A stretch of DNA of 64,000 nt from Streptomyces sp. HmicA12 (GCF_000373565.1 NZ_KB891831.1:63330-127329), one strand, 5' to 3'; shown: positions 41,676 through 52,124, numbered from the stretch's first letter. The notes: generated from the letters alone by a model not told the origin. Numbers and translations: made by a program.

Positions 41676-42701
41676 TCTCGTGGAACGCGCGGCGCAGTGC
41701 GGTGAACCCGCGCTCCGTACGGTCCGGGTGGACGCGGTTGGTGAGCAGGATCGCGTACCGGCCGGCCTCCGGGTCGAGCCACAGGCTCGTGCCCGTGAAA
41801 CCGGTGTGGCCGTAGGAGGCGGGGCCGAACGCGTCGCCCACCGGGGAGCCGACCGGGTCCTGCCCCTGCCAGGCCAGCGCACGGCGCAGATTCAGGGCGT
41901 CCGTGCGCGGCGCCGTCATCAGGGCGAGCGTGTCCGGCTTCAGCAGCGGCGGGCCGCCCGCGAGCAGGGCGCGGGCCAGTCGTTCGAGGTCGCCGAGGGT
42001 GGCGAACAGGCCCGCGTGGCCCGCGACTTCGCCGAGCACCACCGCGTTCTCGTCGTGCACCTCGCCGACGACGGTACGCCCGCGCCAGGGGCAGGCCTCG
42101 GTGGCCACGGCCCGCCGCCGGCCCTCGGGGCCCGGCCGGAAGCCCAGGTCGGTCAGGCCGAGCGGCGCGCTCACGAACTCGGCCACGAGCCGGTCGAGGC
42201 CCTGCCCGGTGACCTGTTCGGCGATCAGGCCGAGCAGCATGAACCCCTGTGAGGAGTAGGTGACGTGGGTGCCGGGCGCCGCGTTCCGCGGCAGGGTGGC
42301 GAGCGCGGCGAGCAGCGACTCGCGGGTGGGGTGGTCGCGGTAGAGGGGTACGCCGCCGGGCAACCCCGAGGTGTGGTCGAGGAGTTGGGCGAGCGTGCGG
42401 TCCGCGTGCGGGCTGTCGCGGTAGCGCTCCAGGTGGCGGCCCACGGTGTCGTCGAGGTCGAGCGTGCCGCGCTCGACCAGGGCCATCACCACCAGGCCCA
42501 CGATCGGTTTGGTCACCGACGCGAGGTCCCACAGGTCGGTGCCGTCCAGCGGAGCTCCGCCGTGCGCGCGGGTCCCCGTCCAGCCGCGGTCGTCCGGCCC
42601 TTGCGCGTCGCCGAACGACCAGGCGGCGCCCGAGAACTGACCGTCCGCGCGGCCCTGTTCGAGCAGGCCGCGACGCGCCCCGGCAAGCCCCCCTATCTCG
42701 C

Positions 42702-42705
<4 letters not shown>
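41653..42705 (-). CDS. Beta-lactamase-fold serine hydrolase (class C type)
   Basis: The 350-residue protein carries the SxxK motif in LASVTKPIVGL (about residue 63) and the second-motif tyrosine in VTYSSQGFMLLG. GHTGFTGTSLWLD is the likely third motif (HTG). Such enzymes include esterases, D-aminopeptidases and penicillin-binding-protein-like hydrolases. There is no signal peptide, so it works in the cytoplasm. Its start overlaps the stop of the IclR regulator by 4 nt (ATGA). Coupling to the regulator of a peptide-type ABC transporter suggests it processes the imported compound (inference). Confidence 0.88.
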
Positions 42706-43598
<893 letters not shown>

Positions 43599-43652
43599 GT
43601 GACCTACCTTACCCGCACTGCATTCCATTCACCGGAACGGGTGTGTTGCTCG

Positions 43653-45227
43653 ATGGAACGAATACGTGGAGGGGGAGGCGGCTCGCGCGTCGGCCGCTCC
43701 CGCCGCTCGGTGCTGCGCGCCGGGGCACTCTCGGTGCCCGCCCTGGCCGCCCCCGCGCTGCTCACCGGGTGCGGAGCGCCGCCGGCACAGGCGGCGGGGA
43801 ACGTCCTGCGGGTCTCGCAGACCGGGGACCCGAAGACGATGGACCCGCACAAACAGGGCGACATGACGTCGATGAACGCCCTGATCAACCTCTTCGACAC
43901 GCTCACCACCCGGGGCCGCGACAACACCCTGCAGCCGCGCATCGCCCTGACCTGGAAGGCCATCGAGCCGAAGGTGTGGCGGTTCACGCTGCGCCGCGGC
44001 GTGACGTTCCACAACGGCGAGGCGTGCGACGCCGAAGCGGTCCGGTTCAGCATCGAGCGGCTGCTGGATCCGGCGACCAAGTCACCGATCGTCGAGCTGC
44101 GGTACGTGGAGGGCGTCACCGTCGTCGACCGGTACACGGTGGACATCCGCACCTCGGTGCACGACCCGATCCTGCCCGCGAAGCTGTCACTGTTCGGCGG
44201 AGTCGTCGTCCCTCCCAAGTACCTCAAGGAGGTCGGCGACGAGCGGTTCGCCGCGCGTCCCGTCGGCACCGGGCCGTTCGTCTTCGCGCACTGGCAGCGC
44301 GACCACGAACTGCGGCTCACCGCCTACGCGCACCACTGGCAGGGCCGCCCGCACGTCGACGAGCTCGTCTTCGTCCCCGCGCCCAACTCGTCGTCCGCGC
44401 TGGCCGCCCTGCAGAGCGGCGGGGTGGACATCGTGTCGGGCATGACGCCGGACGCCGCCCAGCAGTTGGACGGCTACCCGGACGTGCGGATCGACCACCA
44501 CACCGGCATCCGCACCTCCTACTTGTCGCTCGACACCCTCTCCGAGGGCCCGCTGCGCGACCGGCGGGTCCGGCAGGCCCTGAACCACGCCGTGGACGTA
44601 CCCCTGCTCATCAAGGCGGTGCTCGGCGGCAAGGCCACGGAGGTGCCGGCGATGATCCCGCGCGGCGCGTTCGGCTTCGACGCGACCCTCAAGCCGTACG
44701 AGCGTTCCGTTGCCAAGGCCCGCGCGCTGCTCGCCGACGCCGGGCACCCCGACGGCATCAGCACCACGCTCACCGCCTCCAACGTCGACGCGAACGTCGC
44801 CGAGGCGATCTCGGGACTCCTCGCCCGCGCCGGGGTGCACGCGAAGGTGAACCTCCTGGACCCGGGCACGTACGCGCAGCGCCTCACCTCCGACAACCAC
44901 GGCGCGCTTGGCCCGATGTACCTGGCCGCGTCGACCGTGTGGACGCTCGACGGCGAGAGCATGCTCCAGTCCAACGTGCGCAGCGACCGCCGCCAGAGCC
45001 GCTGGCACGACCGGCGCGCCGACCGGCTCGTGGACCGCGAGGAACTCTCCGTCGAGCCCGCCGTGCGGCGCCGCGCCTTCGCCGATCTCCAGCAACTCAT
45101 CAAGAACGAGGCGCCGTTCGTGTCGCTGTACCAGATCGACAACATCTACGTGCACAACACCCGGCCGACGTGGTCGCCCGGCGCGGCCGGGGTCCTCGAC
45201 ATGGCCAGCGCGAAGGTGGCCGTGTGA
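43653..45227 (+). CDS. Peptide/nickel-type ABC transporter substrate-binding lipoprotein
   Basis: The 524-residue protein is an SBP_bac_5 (OppA/DppA) type receptor. A twin-arginine motif (SRRSVLRAG) precedes the lipobox LLTGC (about residue 40). The mature part starts VLRVSQTGDPKTMDPHKQG and contains FTLRRGVTFHNGEACDAEAV and RPVGTGPFVFAHW, all family hallmarks. These receptors bind oligopeptides, glycosides, opines or glutathione. The ribosome-binding site is weak. It starts a five-gene operon and is divergent from the IclR gene, its probable regulator. Confidence 0.93.
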   Translation: MERIRGGGGGSRVGRSRRSVLRAGALSVPALAAPALLTGCGAPPAQAAGNVLRVSQTGDPKTMDPHKQGDMTSMNALINLFDTLTTRGRDNTLQPRIALTWKAIEPKVWRFTLRRGVTFHNGEACDAEAVRFSIERLLDPATKSPIVELRYVEGVTVVDRYTVDIRTSVHDPILPAKLSLFGGVVVPPKYLKEVGDERFAARPVGTGPFVFAHWQRDHELRLTAYAHHWQGRPHVDELVFVPAPNSSSALAALQSGGVDIVSGMTPDAAQQLDGYPDVRIDHHTGIRTSYLSLDTLSEGPLRDRRVRQALNHAVDVPLLIKAVLGGKATEVPAMIPRGAFGFDATLKPYERSVAKARALLADAGHPDGISTTLTASNVDANVAEAISGLLARAGVHAKVNLLDPGTYAQRLTSDNHGALGPMYLAASTVWTLDGESMLQSNVRSDRRQSRWHDRRADRLVDREELSVEPAVRRRAFADLQQLIKNEAPFVSLYQIDNIYVHNTRPTWSPGAAGVLDMASAKVAV

Positions 45228-46192
45228 TGAGCGAGACCCTGACCGCGCCCCTCGGGATACGCCTCGGCACCGCGCTCCGCCCCGCCCTCGCCCGGCTCGG
45301 CACCGCGCTCCTCGTGCTGCTGTGCACCGCCACCGTCGTGTTCTTCCTGGTACGTCTGTCGGGCGACCCGGTGAAGGTGATGCTGCCGCCCGACGCGACC
45401 GCCCAGCAGGAGAGCGTGCTGCGCCACAACCTGGGGCTGGACCGACCACTGCTGACGCAGTACTTCGATTACCTGTGGGGCCTGCCGCGCCTCGACTTCG
45501 GCGACTCCCTCTTCTACAACCAGCCGGTCCGCGAGGTCCTCGCCGACCGCATCCCGGCCACCCTGCTGCTCGCCGCGGGCGCCCTCGTCGTGACGCTGGT
45601 GGTCGCACTGCCCGCCGGCGTCATCGCGGCGCTGCGCCGCGGGAAGGCAGCCGACCGCGGGGTCATCACGGCCGTGCTGGTCGGCCAGTCCACGCCCCCG
45701 TTCTGGATCGGTATCCTGCTGATTCTGGTGTTCGCCGTCGGCCTGCACGCGCTGCCCGCCTCCGGGTACGGCACGTTCGCGCATCTCGTGCTTCCGTCGA
45801 TCACGCTCTCCGTGTACTCGGTCGCCGTCGTGGCACGGCTGCTGCGCTCCTCACTGATCGACGTCCTCGGCTCCGACCACATCCGAACCGCCCGCGCCCG
45901 CGGCCTCGGTCCGGTGCGCACCGTGCTGCGGCACGGACTGCGCAACGCCTCGCTGCCCGTGGTGACCGTCGTCGGCCTGGAGGTCGGCAGCCTGCTCGGC
46001 GGCGCGATCCTCACCGAGCAGGTCTTCTCCTGGCCGGGCGTCGGGCAGCTGACCGTGCAGGCCATCGCCAACCGCGACTTCCCGCTGGTCCAGGGCACCG
46101 TGCTGCTGTTCGCCGCCACGTTCGTCGTGGTGAACCTGCTCGTCGACCTGTCCTACGGCCTCCTCGACCCGAGGGTGAGGAACCCCCGATGA
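45227..46192 (+). CDS. Opp/Dpp-type ABC permease (DppB-like)
   Basis: The 321-residue permease has an N-terminal helix, VVFFLVRLSGDPVKVMLP, and five further helices. LGSDHIRTARARGLGPVRTVLRHGLRNA is the cytoplasmic coupling loop of this family. It begins in a TGATG junction with the binding-protein stop (1-nt overlap) and ends in an ATGA overlap with the second permease, so expression is tightly coupled. Confidence 0.93.
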   Translation: MSETLTAPLGIRLGTALRPALARLGTALLVLLCTATVVFFLVRLSGDPVKVMLPPDATAQQESVLRHNLGLDRPLLTQYFDYLWGLPRLDFGDSLFYNQPVREVLADRIPATLLLAAGALVVTLVVALPAGVIAALRRGKAADRGVITAVLVGQSTPPFWIGILLILVFAVGLHALPASGYGTFAHLVLPSITLSVYSVAVVARLLRSSLIDVLGSDHIRTARARGLGPVRTVLRHGLRNASLPVVTVVGLEVGSLLGGAILTEQVFSWPGVGQLTVQAIANRDFPLVQGTVLLFAATFVVVNLLVDLSYGLLDPRVRNPR

Positions 46193-47085
46193 CCACCATC
46201 ACCGCCCCTGCTCCTGTCGCCACCGCCGCGGCGCGGACTTCCATGTGGCGCTCCCTGCTGCGCAACCGGCTCGCCGCCGTCGCGCTCGCCTTCCTCGTCC
46301 TGATCGTGGTCTGCGCGGTGTTCGCCCCGCTGATCGCGCCCGCCGACCCGAACGCGCAGAACCTCCTCGCCCGGCTGCGGCCGCCCGCCTGGCAGTCCGG
46401 CGGCGGCGGCGCTCATCTCCTGGGCACCGACCAGCTCGGCCGCGACCTGCTCTCGCGGGTCGTGTACGGCACCCGGGTCTCGCTGCTCGTCGGCGCGGGC
46501 GCCGCCCTGCTCGCCGGGGTCATCGGCACCGTCGCGGGCCTCGCCTCCGGCTACCTCGGCGGCTGGACGGACCGCGTCGTGATGCGCGTGGCCGACGTCC
46601 AACTCGCCTTCCCCGCCATCCTGTTGGCTCTCGCCGTCGTCGGGTTCGTCGGCTCCGGGCTCGGCTACGTGATCCTCGTGCTCGGCATCACCGGATGGGT
46701 GTCGTACGCGCGTGTGGTCCGCTCCGAGGTGCTGTCGCTGCGCACCCGCGACTTCATCACCGAGGCCCGCGCGATCGGGGTCGGCGACCTGACCATCATG
46801 CGACGACACCTGCTGCCCAACGTCATGGCGCCGCTCGCCACGATCGGCACCCTGCACATCGCGGCGGCCGTCGTCGCCGAGGCCTCGCTCAGCTACCTGG
46901 GCCTGGGTGTGCCGAAGGAGACGGTGACCTGGGGCGGCATGCTCGCCGACGGGCAGCTGTACCTCGGTACGTCCTGGTGGATCGCCGTGTTCCCGGGCGT
47001 CGCGCTGATGCTCACCTCCCTGGCCATCAACATCCTGGGCGACGCGCTGCGCGACGTCGCGGACCCGAAGGCGTACCGCCGATGA
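46189..47085 (+). CDS. Opp/Dpp-type ABC permease (DppC-like)
   Basis: The 298-residue permease has six helices, the periplasmic LLGTDQLGRDLLSRVVYGTR motif characteristic of DppC/OppC proteins, and the coupling loop RTRDFITEARAIGVGDLTIMRRHLLPN. It forms the channel with the DppB-like subunit. Four-nt ATGA overlaps lie at both ends of the gene. Confidence 0.94.
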   Translation: MTTITAPAPVATAAARTSMWRSLLRNRLAAVALAFLVLIVVCAVFAPLIAPADPNAQNLLARLRPPAWQSGGGGAHLLGTDQLGRDLLSRVVYGTRVSLLVGAGAALLAGVIGTVAGLASGYLGGWTDRVVMRVADVQLAFPAILLALAVVGFVGSGLGYVILVLGITGWVSYARVVRSEVLSLRTRDFITEARAIGVGDLTIMRRHLLPNVMAPLATIGTLHIAAAVVAEASLSYLGLGVPKETVTWGGMLADGQLYLGTSWWIAVFPGVALMLTSLAINILGDALRDVADPKAYRR

Positions 47086-47900
47086 CCGACCACTCCCCCA
47101 CCCCGCCGCTCCTCGAATTCCGTGACCTGCGCGTCGACTTCACCCTCGCCTCCGGCACCGTGCACGCGGTGCGCGGTGTGAACTTCTCGGTCGCCGCCGG
47201 TGAGACCCTCGCCGTCGTCGGCGAGTCCGGCAGCGGCAAGTCCGCGACCGCGCTGTCCGCGCTGCGCCTGAACCCCGAACCGCCGTGCGTGTACGCGGGC
47301 GGGCAGGTGCTCCTCGACGGCAGGGACGTACTCGCCCTGCGCGAACGGGAGTTGCGCACGGTGCGCGGCGCCGAGATCTCCATGGTGTTCCAGGATCCGA
47401 TGACGAGCCTCGACCCGTTGCAGCGGGTCGGCGACCAGGTCGCCGAGGTCCTGCGGCTGCACGGCGGGCACTCGCGCGCCGAGGCCCGCCGCCGGGCACT
47501 GACCGCGCTCGACGAGGTCGGCATCCCCGACCCCGAGCGGCGCTACCGGCAGTACCCGCACGAGCTGTCCGGCGGCCTGCGCCAGCGCGTGATGATCGCC
47601 TCCGCTCTCGTCGCCCGGCCGCGCGTGCTCATCGCGGACGAGCCGACGACGGCGCTCGACGTGACGGTGCAGCGGCAGATCCTGGAACTGCTCGTGCGCC
47701 TCCAGGAACGGCACGGCATGGCCGTCCTGCTGATCACCCACGACCTGGGGGTCGTCGCCGAGACCGCCGACCGCGTCGTCGTCATGCGCCACGGCGAGGT
47801 CGTCGAGAGCGGCGACGTGGAGCAGGTCTTCACCCGTCCCGCCGCCGCGTACACGCGCGGCCTGCTGGACGCCACCCCTCGACTGGAGCCCGTCGCATGA
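47082..47900 (+). CDS. Opp/Dpp-type ABC ATPase (DppD-like)
   Basis: The 272-residue ATPase has Walker A GESGSGKSA, Q-loop VFQDPMTSLDPL, signature LSGGLRQRV (with Leu replacing the usual Met), Walker B LIADEPTTALD and H-loop ITHDLGVVA. It is shorter than typical OppD (about 330 residues) because the C-terminal iron-sulphur/oligopeptide domain is reduced to the AAAYTRGLLDATPRL tail. It overlaps the permease and the next ATPase by 4 nt each. Confidence 0.93.
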   Translation: MTDHSPTPPLLEFRDLRVDFTLASGTVHAVRGVNFSVAAGETLAVVGESGSGKSATALSALRLNPEPPCVYAGGQVLLDGRDVLALRERELRTVRGAEISMVFQDPMTSLDPLQRVGDQVAEVLRLHGGHSRAEARRRALTALDEVGIPDPERRYRQYPHELSGGLRQRVMIASALVARPRVLIADEPTTALDVTVQRQILELLVRLQERHGMAVLLITHDLGVVAETADRVVVMRHGEVVESGDVEQVFTRPAAAYTRGLLDATPRLEPVA

Positions 47901-48718
47901 GCACGAACGATCTGCTGGAGATCAGCGGCCTGCGCAAGGAGTTCCCCGGGCGGCCGCCGAGCGTCGCCGTCGACGACGTGTCGCTGACCGTGCGCGAGGG
48001 CGAGACGTTCGCGCTGGTCGGGGAGTCCGGCTGCGGCAAGACGACCCTGACCCGGCTGCTGCTCCGGCTGCTCGAGCCGACCGCGGGCAGCGTCCGCTTC
48101 GACGGTGCAGAGCTGCTGTCGGTGAAGGGGGCCGAGCTGCGGCCGCTGCGCCGGCAGATGCAGGTCGTGCTGCAGGACCCGTACTCCAGCATGAACCCGC
48201 GGCTGCGGATCGCCGAGATCGTCGGGGAGCCGCTCGTCACGCACGAGGAGTGGGCACGCGGGCGACGCGGGCGGGCCCGGGTGCGCGAGCGGGTCGGTGA
48301 ACTCCTGGACGCCGTCGGCCTGGACGCGACCATCCTCGACCGGTACCCGCACGAGTTCTCCGGCGGGCAGCGGCAGCGCATCTCGATCGCGCGGGCGCTC
48401 GCCCTGGAACCGCGCCTGGTCGTCCTCGACGAGCCGACGAGCGCCCTGGACGTGTCGGTGCAGGCCCGCGTCCTCGATCTGCTCGCCGATCTTCAGCAGC
48501 GCCTGGGTCTGACGTACTTCTTCATCTCGCACAACCTGGCCGTGGTGCGGCAGATCGCCGACCGGGTCGCCGTGATGCGGCAGGGGCGGATCGTGGAGTG
48601 CGGCTCCGCTCAGCAGGTGTTCGAGAAGCCTCAACACGCCTACACGCGCAGGCTGTTGGACGCCGTTCCGGTACCCGATCCGGCGCGGGCGCGACGGACG
48701 CACCAGGCGGCGGGATGA
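47897..48718 (+). CDS. Opp/Dpp-type ABC ATPase (DppF-like)
   Basis: The 273-residue ATPase has Walker A GESGCGKTT, VLQDPYSSMNPR Q-loop (the PYSSMNPR form is diagnostic of OppF/DppF), signature FSGGQRQR, Walker B VVLDEPTSALD and ISHNLAVVR. With the DppD-like subunit it forms the heterodimeric motor. It closes the five-gene transporter unit and converges on the ROK-like gene with an 11-nt gap. Confidence 0.94.
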   Translation: MSTNDLLEISGLRKEFPGRPPSVAVDDVSLTVREGETFALVGESGCGKTTLTRLLLRLLEPTAGSVRFDGAELLSVKGAELRPLRRQMQVVLQDPYSSMNPRLRIAEIVGEPLVTHEEWARGRRGRARVRERVGELLDAVGLDATILDRYPHEFSGGQRQRISIARALALEPRLVVLDEPTSALDVSVQARVLDLLADLQQRLGLTYFFISHNLAVVRQIADRVAVMRQGRIVECGSAQQVFEKPQHAYTRRLLDAVPVPDPARARRTHQAAG

Positions 48719-48729
48719 TCCCGCGCACC

Positions 48730-49680
48730 CTACGGTCCGGAGAGGACCAGGCCCGCCGCGCCGAGCAGCGCACCGGTGTCCGACGGCTCGCCGAGCACCA
48801 CGGTGGGAGCCTCGCCCCCGCCGAGCGCGTCCTCCCGCAGCCGCGACTCGACCAGTGCGCGGAACGGCTCGCCGCCGTCCAGCGCCTCGCCGTGCAGTAC
48901 GAACAGGCCGCAGGCGAAGAGCTGCTGGACGGTGGCGAGGCCGAGCACCAGGTTCTGCGCGTACTCCTCGACGAGACCGAGGGCGGCCGCCTCGTCCGAG
49001 GTCACGAGGTCGCCCAACGCCCCCGATTCCAGGCCCAGTTCGACTGCCCGGCCGCGCAGCCAGCGGGTCGTCGCGACCGTCTTCCAGCAGCCGCGCCGCC
49101 CGCAGGTGCACAGCTCCCCGCTGGCGGTGACGGTCATGTGGGCGCCGCTGCGTCCACCAGCGGGGGCGAGCACCTGGCCGTCGTAGAGGATGCCCACGCC
49201 GAGCACCTCCCCGGTGGCGACGGAGGCGAAGGAGCGCCGACCGCGCCCGGCGCCGAACCAGCGGTCGCCGAGGACCTGCACGCGGGCCCGGTGCTCGACC
49301 CGCACGGGCGCGCCCGTCAGTTCCGTCAGCCGGTCGGCGACCGGGTAGCCGCGCAGCGCGGGCGCGTCGTTGACCTCGATGACGCGGCCCGCCGCCGGGT
49401 CCACGACACCGGCCGCGGCGACCCCGACACCGGCCGGCACCTGACCGGCGAACACCTGGGAAGCCGCCCGCAGCGCCGCGTCGACGACGGCCGGGTCGGC
49501 GCTCGACGCGTCGAAGGCGGCCTGGGCCCGTTCCCGTACGACTCCGGTGCGGGTGAGCAGCGCGGCCCGCACCGCGCCGGGCAGCACCTCGACGGCGCCC
49601 AGCACACCGACGTCCCGACGGACCGGCTCGTCCGGCCCTGGCTCGGGAACCAATCGCAAAGGAATACGTTCATGCGCCAT
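48730..49680 (-). CDS. ROK-family protein with degenerate kinase motifs
   Basis: The 316-residue protein resembles the ROK (repressor/sugar kinase) fold: GVGVAAAGVVDPAAGRVIEVND, EVLGVGILYDGQVLAPAGGRSGAHMTV and a zinc motif CTCGRRGCWKT. The N-terminal phosphate loop DxGGT is replaced by LGAVEVLPGAVRAALL, and the ENDANxxAxGE catalytic motif by EHRARVQVLGDRWFG, so the catalytic Asp is missing. It also lacks the N-terminal winged helix of ROK repressors. It is probably not a kinase; it may bind sugar as a sensor or be decaying. It is divergent from the creatininase gene and convergent with the transporter. Confidence 0.82.
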   Translation of the reverse strand: MAHERIPLRLVPEPGPDEPVRRDVGVLGAVEVLPGAVRAALLTRTGVVRERAQAAFDASSADPAVVDAALRAASQVFAGQVPAGVGVAAAGVVDPAAGRVIEVNDAPALRGYPVADRLTELTGAPVRVEHRARVQVLGDRWFGAGRGRRSFASVATGEVLGVGILYDGQVLAPAGGRSGAHMTVTASGELCTCGRRGCWKTVATTRWLRGRAVELGLESGALGDLVTSDEAAALGLVEEYAQNLVLGLATVQQLFACGLFVLHGEALDGGEPFRALVESRLREDALGGGEAPTVVLGEPSDTGALLGAAGLVLSGP

Positions 49681-49721
49681 GCGCCGACTCTGTCATGCCC
49701 CCGGACCGGGGAGACAGCGGC

Positions 49722-50513
49722 ATGACCTTCCGGAATCTGACCGAGACCACCTGGCGCGAGACGCGCGCGGCGGCGGCCGGGGCGATCGCCGTCCTGCCGA
49801 TCGGCTCGCAGGAACAGCACGCCGGGCACCTGCCCATGGGCACGGACACCATGTTGGTGGACGCGGTGCTCTCCCGCGCCCTGGACCTGCTCGCGGAGCA
49901 GGCCGCCGCCGGTGCCGACGTGCCGGATCTGGTGCGGCTGCCGACGCTGCCGTACGGGCACAGTCCGCACCACACGTTCGCCGCGGCGCTCACCCTGTCC
50001 GCGCCGGTGCTCGGCGCGGTCCTCGACGAGTTGCTCGACTCGCTGGCCGCCTGCGGACATCGCCGGGTGCTCGTCGTCAACGGGCACGGCGGCAACGACG
50101 AGATCATGCGTCTCGCGGTGAAGCGGTTCGCGCTGCGCGCCGATGTCACGGCGGCCGCGTGCTCGTACTGGACGCTCGCCGATGCCTCCGACTCCGAAGA
50201 CCACTCCGAGCTGGTGCCCGGCCACGCCGGCTGGTTCGAGACGTCCCTGATGCTGGCGGCCAGGCCCGAGCAGGTCCGTCCCGAGCGGGACGCGCGCGAG
50301 CCGGTGGATCCGCCGCCCCTGTTCGACAAGCCGCCGCACCCGGGACTGACCGTGGAACGCCACGGCGAGTGGGAGCGCGTGGGCGGCGCCACCGACGACG
50401 CGGCCGGCGCGGACGCCACGCACGGTGCCCGGCTGCTCGACGCCCGCGTGCGCGGCCTGGCCCGCGCGGTGCTCGCCTTCGACGCGGCGACCCGGCCCGA
50501 CCCGACCCGCTGA
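49722..50513 (+). CDS. Creatininase family amidohydrolase
   Basis: The 263-residue protein has creatininase-family metal motifs: LPIGSQEQHAGHLPMGTDT (Glu, His, Asp), GHSPHHTFAAALTLS, VVNGHGGNDEIM and GHAGWFETSLML (Glu). The family uses two metals to open cyclic amides or cleave related bonds; relatives include creatinine amidohydrolase, ArfB, MftE and the inosose hydrolase IolN. The ATG at 49722 follows GGGGAG. It starts a three-gene unit with the enolase (38-nt gap) and RidA, adjacent to the Opp-type importer, so it probably acts early on an imported cyclic compound (inference). Confidence 0.9.
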   Translation: MTFRNLTETTWRETRAAAAGAIAVLPIGSQEQHAGHLPMGTDTMLVDAVLSRALDLLAEQAAAGADVPDLVRLPTLPYGHSPHHTFAAALTLSAPVLGAVLDELLDSLAACGHRRVLVVNGHGGNDEIMRLAVKRFALRADVTAAACSYWTLADASDSEDHSELVPGHAGWFETSLMLAARPEQVRPERDAREPVDPPPLFDKPPHPGLTVERHGEWERVGGATDDAAGADATHGARLLDARVRGLARAVLAFDAATRPDPTR

Positions 50514-50551
50514 CCCCTGATCTCCCCCTCCGAGAGGAACCCGCAACTCCC

Positions 50552-51679
50552 ATGAAGATCACCGCCGTTGACGTGCACGTCGTCAACCTGCCGCTGGTCA
50601 ACCCGTTCACCAGCTCCTTCGAGACGAAGACCGGGGAGACCCGCACCGTGGTGCGGATCAGGACCGACTCCGGGATCGAGGGCTGGGGCGAGACGATGTG
50701 GGGCCGGCCGGTCGCCGCGATCGTCCGCGATCTGGCCGAGGACCTGATCGGCACCAGCCCGTTCGCGTTGGAGGCGTTCCACCGGCGCCACCACATGGTG
50801 CCGTTCTTCTACGGCTACCTCGGCTACGCGGCGCTGGCCGCGCTGGACGTCGCCTGCTGGGACGTCATGGGCAAGGCCACCGGCCAGTCCGTGACCGACC
50901 TGCTCGGCGGACCGGTCCGCGACGAGGTGCCGCTGACCGCGCTCATCACCCGCGCCGACGCGCCCGACGCCCGCCCCGCCGACCTGCCGTCCGCGCTCGC
51001 CGAGCACACCGGGCGGGTCGTCGCGGAGGGCGGGTTCACCGCCGTGAAGCTGAAGGGCACCACCGATGTGCAGGGCGACGTCGCGATCCTGCGGGCGGTG
51101 CGCGCGGCGCTGCCCGAGGTGAATCTGCGGGTCGACCCGAACGCCGCCTGGTCGGTGCCCGACTCGGTGCGTGCCGGGATCGCCCTGGAGGAGCTCGACC
51201 TGGAGTACCTGGAGGACCCGTGCGTCGGCATCGAGGGGATGAGCCAGGTCCGGCAGAAGGTGCGGATCCCGCTGTGCACGAACATGTGCGTGGTCCGCTT
51301 CGAGGACTTCGCGCCCGCCGTGCGCCTCGGTGCGGTCGACGTCATCCACGGTGACGTCTACAAGTGGGGCGGCATCGCGCCGACGAAGGCGCTGGCCGCG
51401 CACTGCGAGACGTTCGGGCTCGGCATGAACCTGCACAGCGGCGGCGAACTCGGCATCGCCACCGCCGCCCACCTCGCCGTCGTCGCGAGCACGCCCGTGC
51501 TGAACCGGGCCATCGACTCCATGTACTACCTGCACGCCGACGACATCATCGAGCCGCTGACGCTGCGCGACGGACGGCTGCGGGTGCCGGACGGTCCCGG
51601 CCTCGGTGTCACCGTCGACGAGGACAAGCTGCGGCACTACGCCGAAGTCAACGAGCGCGAAGGGGACTTGACCCGATGA
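50552..51679 (+). CDS. Enolase superfamily sugar-acid dehydratase (glucarate dehydratase-like subgroup)
   Basis: The 375-residue protein has an N-terminal capping domain (SSFETKTGETRTVVRIRTD) and a barrel with the KxK pair in FTAVKLKGT. Metal ligands fall in LRVDPNAAW (Asp), YLEDPC (Glu) and CTNMCV, where an Asn replaces the usual third acid as in glucarate dehydratases. The His in GMNLHSGGELGIATAAHLA fits the same subgroup. These enzymes dehydrate aldaric or aldonic acids. Its stop is in an ATGA overlap with ridA, whose product typically clears enamine or imine intermediates. Confidence 0.88.
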   Translation: MKITAVDVHVVNLPLVNPFTSSFETKTGETRTVVRIRTDSGIEGWGETMWGRPVAAIVRDLAEDLIGTSPFALEAFHRRHHMVPFFYGYLGYAALAALDVACWDVMGKATGQSVTDLLGGPVRDEVPLTALITRADAPDARPADLPSALAEHTGRVVAEGGFTAVKLKGTTDVQGDVAILRAVRAALPEVNLRVDPNAAWSVPDSVRAGIALEELDLEYLEDPCVGIEGMSQVRQKVRIPLCTNMCVVRFEDFAPAVRLGAVDVIHGDVYKWGGIAPTKALAAHCETFGLGMNLHSGGELGIATAAHLAVVASTPVLNRAIDSMYYLHADDIIEPLTLRDGRLRVPDGPGLGVTVDEDKLRHYAEVNEREGDLTR

Positions 51680-52074
51680 GCACCGAGCCCACGGCCAAGC
51701 GTGCCGTGCACAGTGACGGCGCCCCGCCGCAGGCCGGCGCCTACAGCAAGGCTCTTGCCGCCGGACCGTATCTGTTCACCTCGGGGCTCGGCCCGCAGGA
51801 CCCGGCGACCGGCGCGGTCGCCGACACCGTCGAGGAGCAGACGCGTCAGGTCCTCGCGAACCTGCGCGCCCTGTTGCGTGCCGACGGCCTCGACCTGGAC
51901 GACGTGGTGAAGTCGACCGTCCATCTCCAGCACCTGAAGCGGGACTTCGCCGCGTACGACGCGGTGTACCGCGAGCATTTCGGCGAGCCTCGTCCGGTGC
52001 GCACCACCGTCGGCTCCGACCTGATGGACATCCTCGTCGAGATCGACGTGGTGGCGCTGCGCCGCACCTCCTGA
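51676..52074 (+). CDS. RidA family enamine/imine deaminase
   Basis: The 132-residue protein matches RidA/YjgF: GAYSKALAAGPYLFTSGLGPQDP near the N-terminus, TRQVLANLRALLRADGLDLDDVVKSTVHL in the middle and the signature VRTTVGSDLMDILVEIDVVAL at the end. The usual catalytic Arg near the motif PxRxxV is present (RPVRTTV). RidA hydrolyses reactive enamines or imines to ketones and ammonia. Coupling by ATGA to the enolase and downstream of a creatininase suggests a nitrogen-containing intermediate in the pathway. Confidence 0.93.
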   Translation: MSTEPTAKRAVHSDGAPPQAGAYSKALAAGPYLFTSGLGPQDPATGAVADTVEEQTRQVLANLRALLRADGLDLDDVVKSTVHLQHLKRDFAAYDAVYREHFGEPRPVRTTVGSDLMDILVEIDVVALRRTS

Positions 52075-52087
52075 GCGCACGCGGTAC

Positions 52088-52124
52088 GCGGGAGGGGCCG
52101 GTGGCACGCTCCGGTCCCTCCCGC
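52088..52124 (+). terminator. Terminator after the creatininase-enolase-RidA unit
   Basis: A 14-bp stem (GCGGGAGGGGCCGG with complement, one G-U pair) and 9-nt loop begins 13 nt beyond the ridA stop codon. Confidence 0.75.

Noticed and set aside
43623..43658. TTCCAT / ATGGAA inverted repeat in the IclR-transporter divergent region
   Set aside because: Arms of six bases 24 nt apart, one overlapping the start codon; below what I would call an operator without other sites for comparison.
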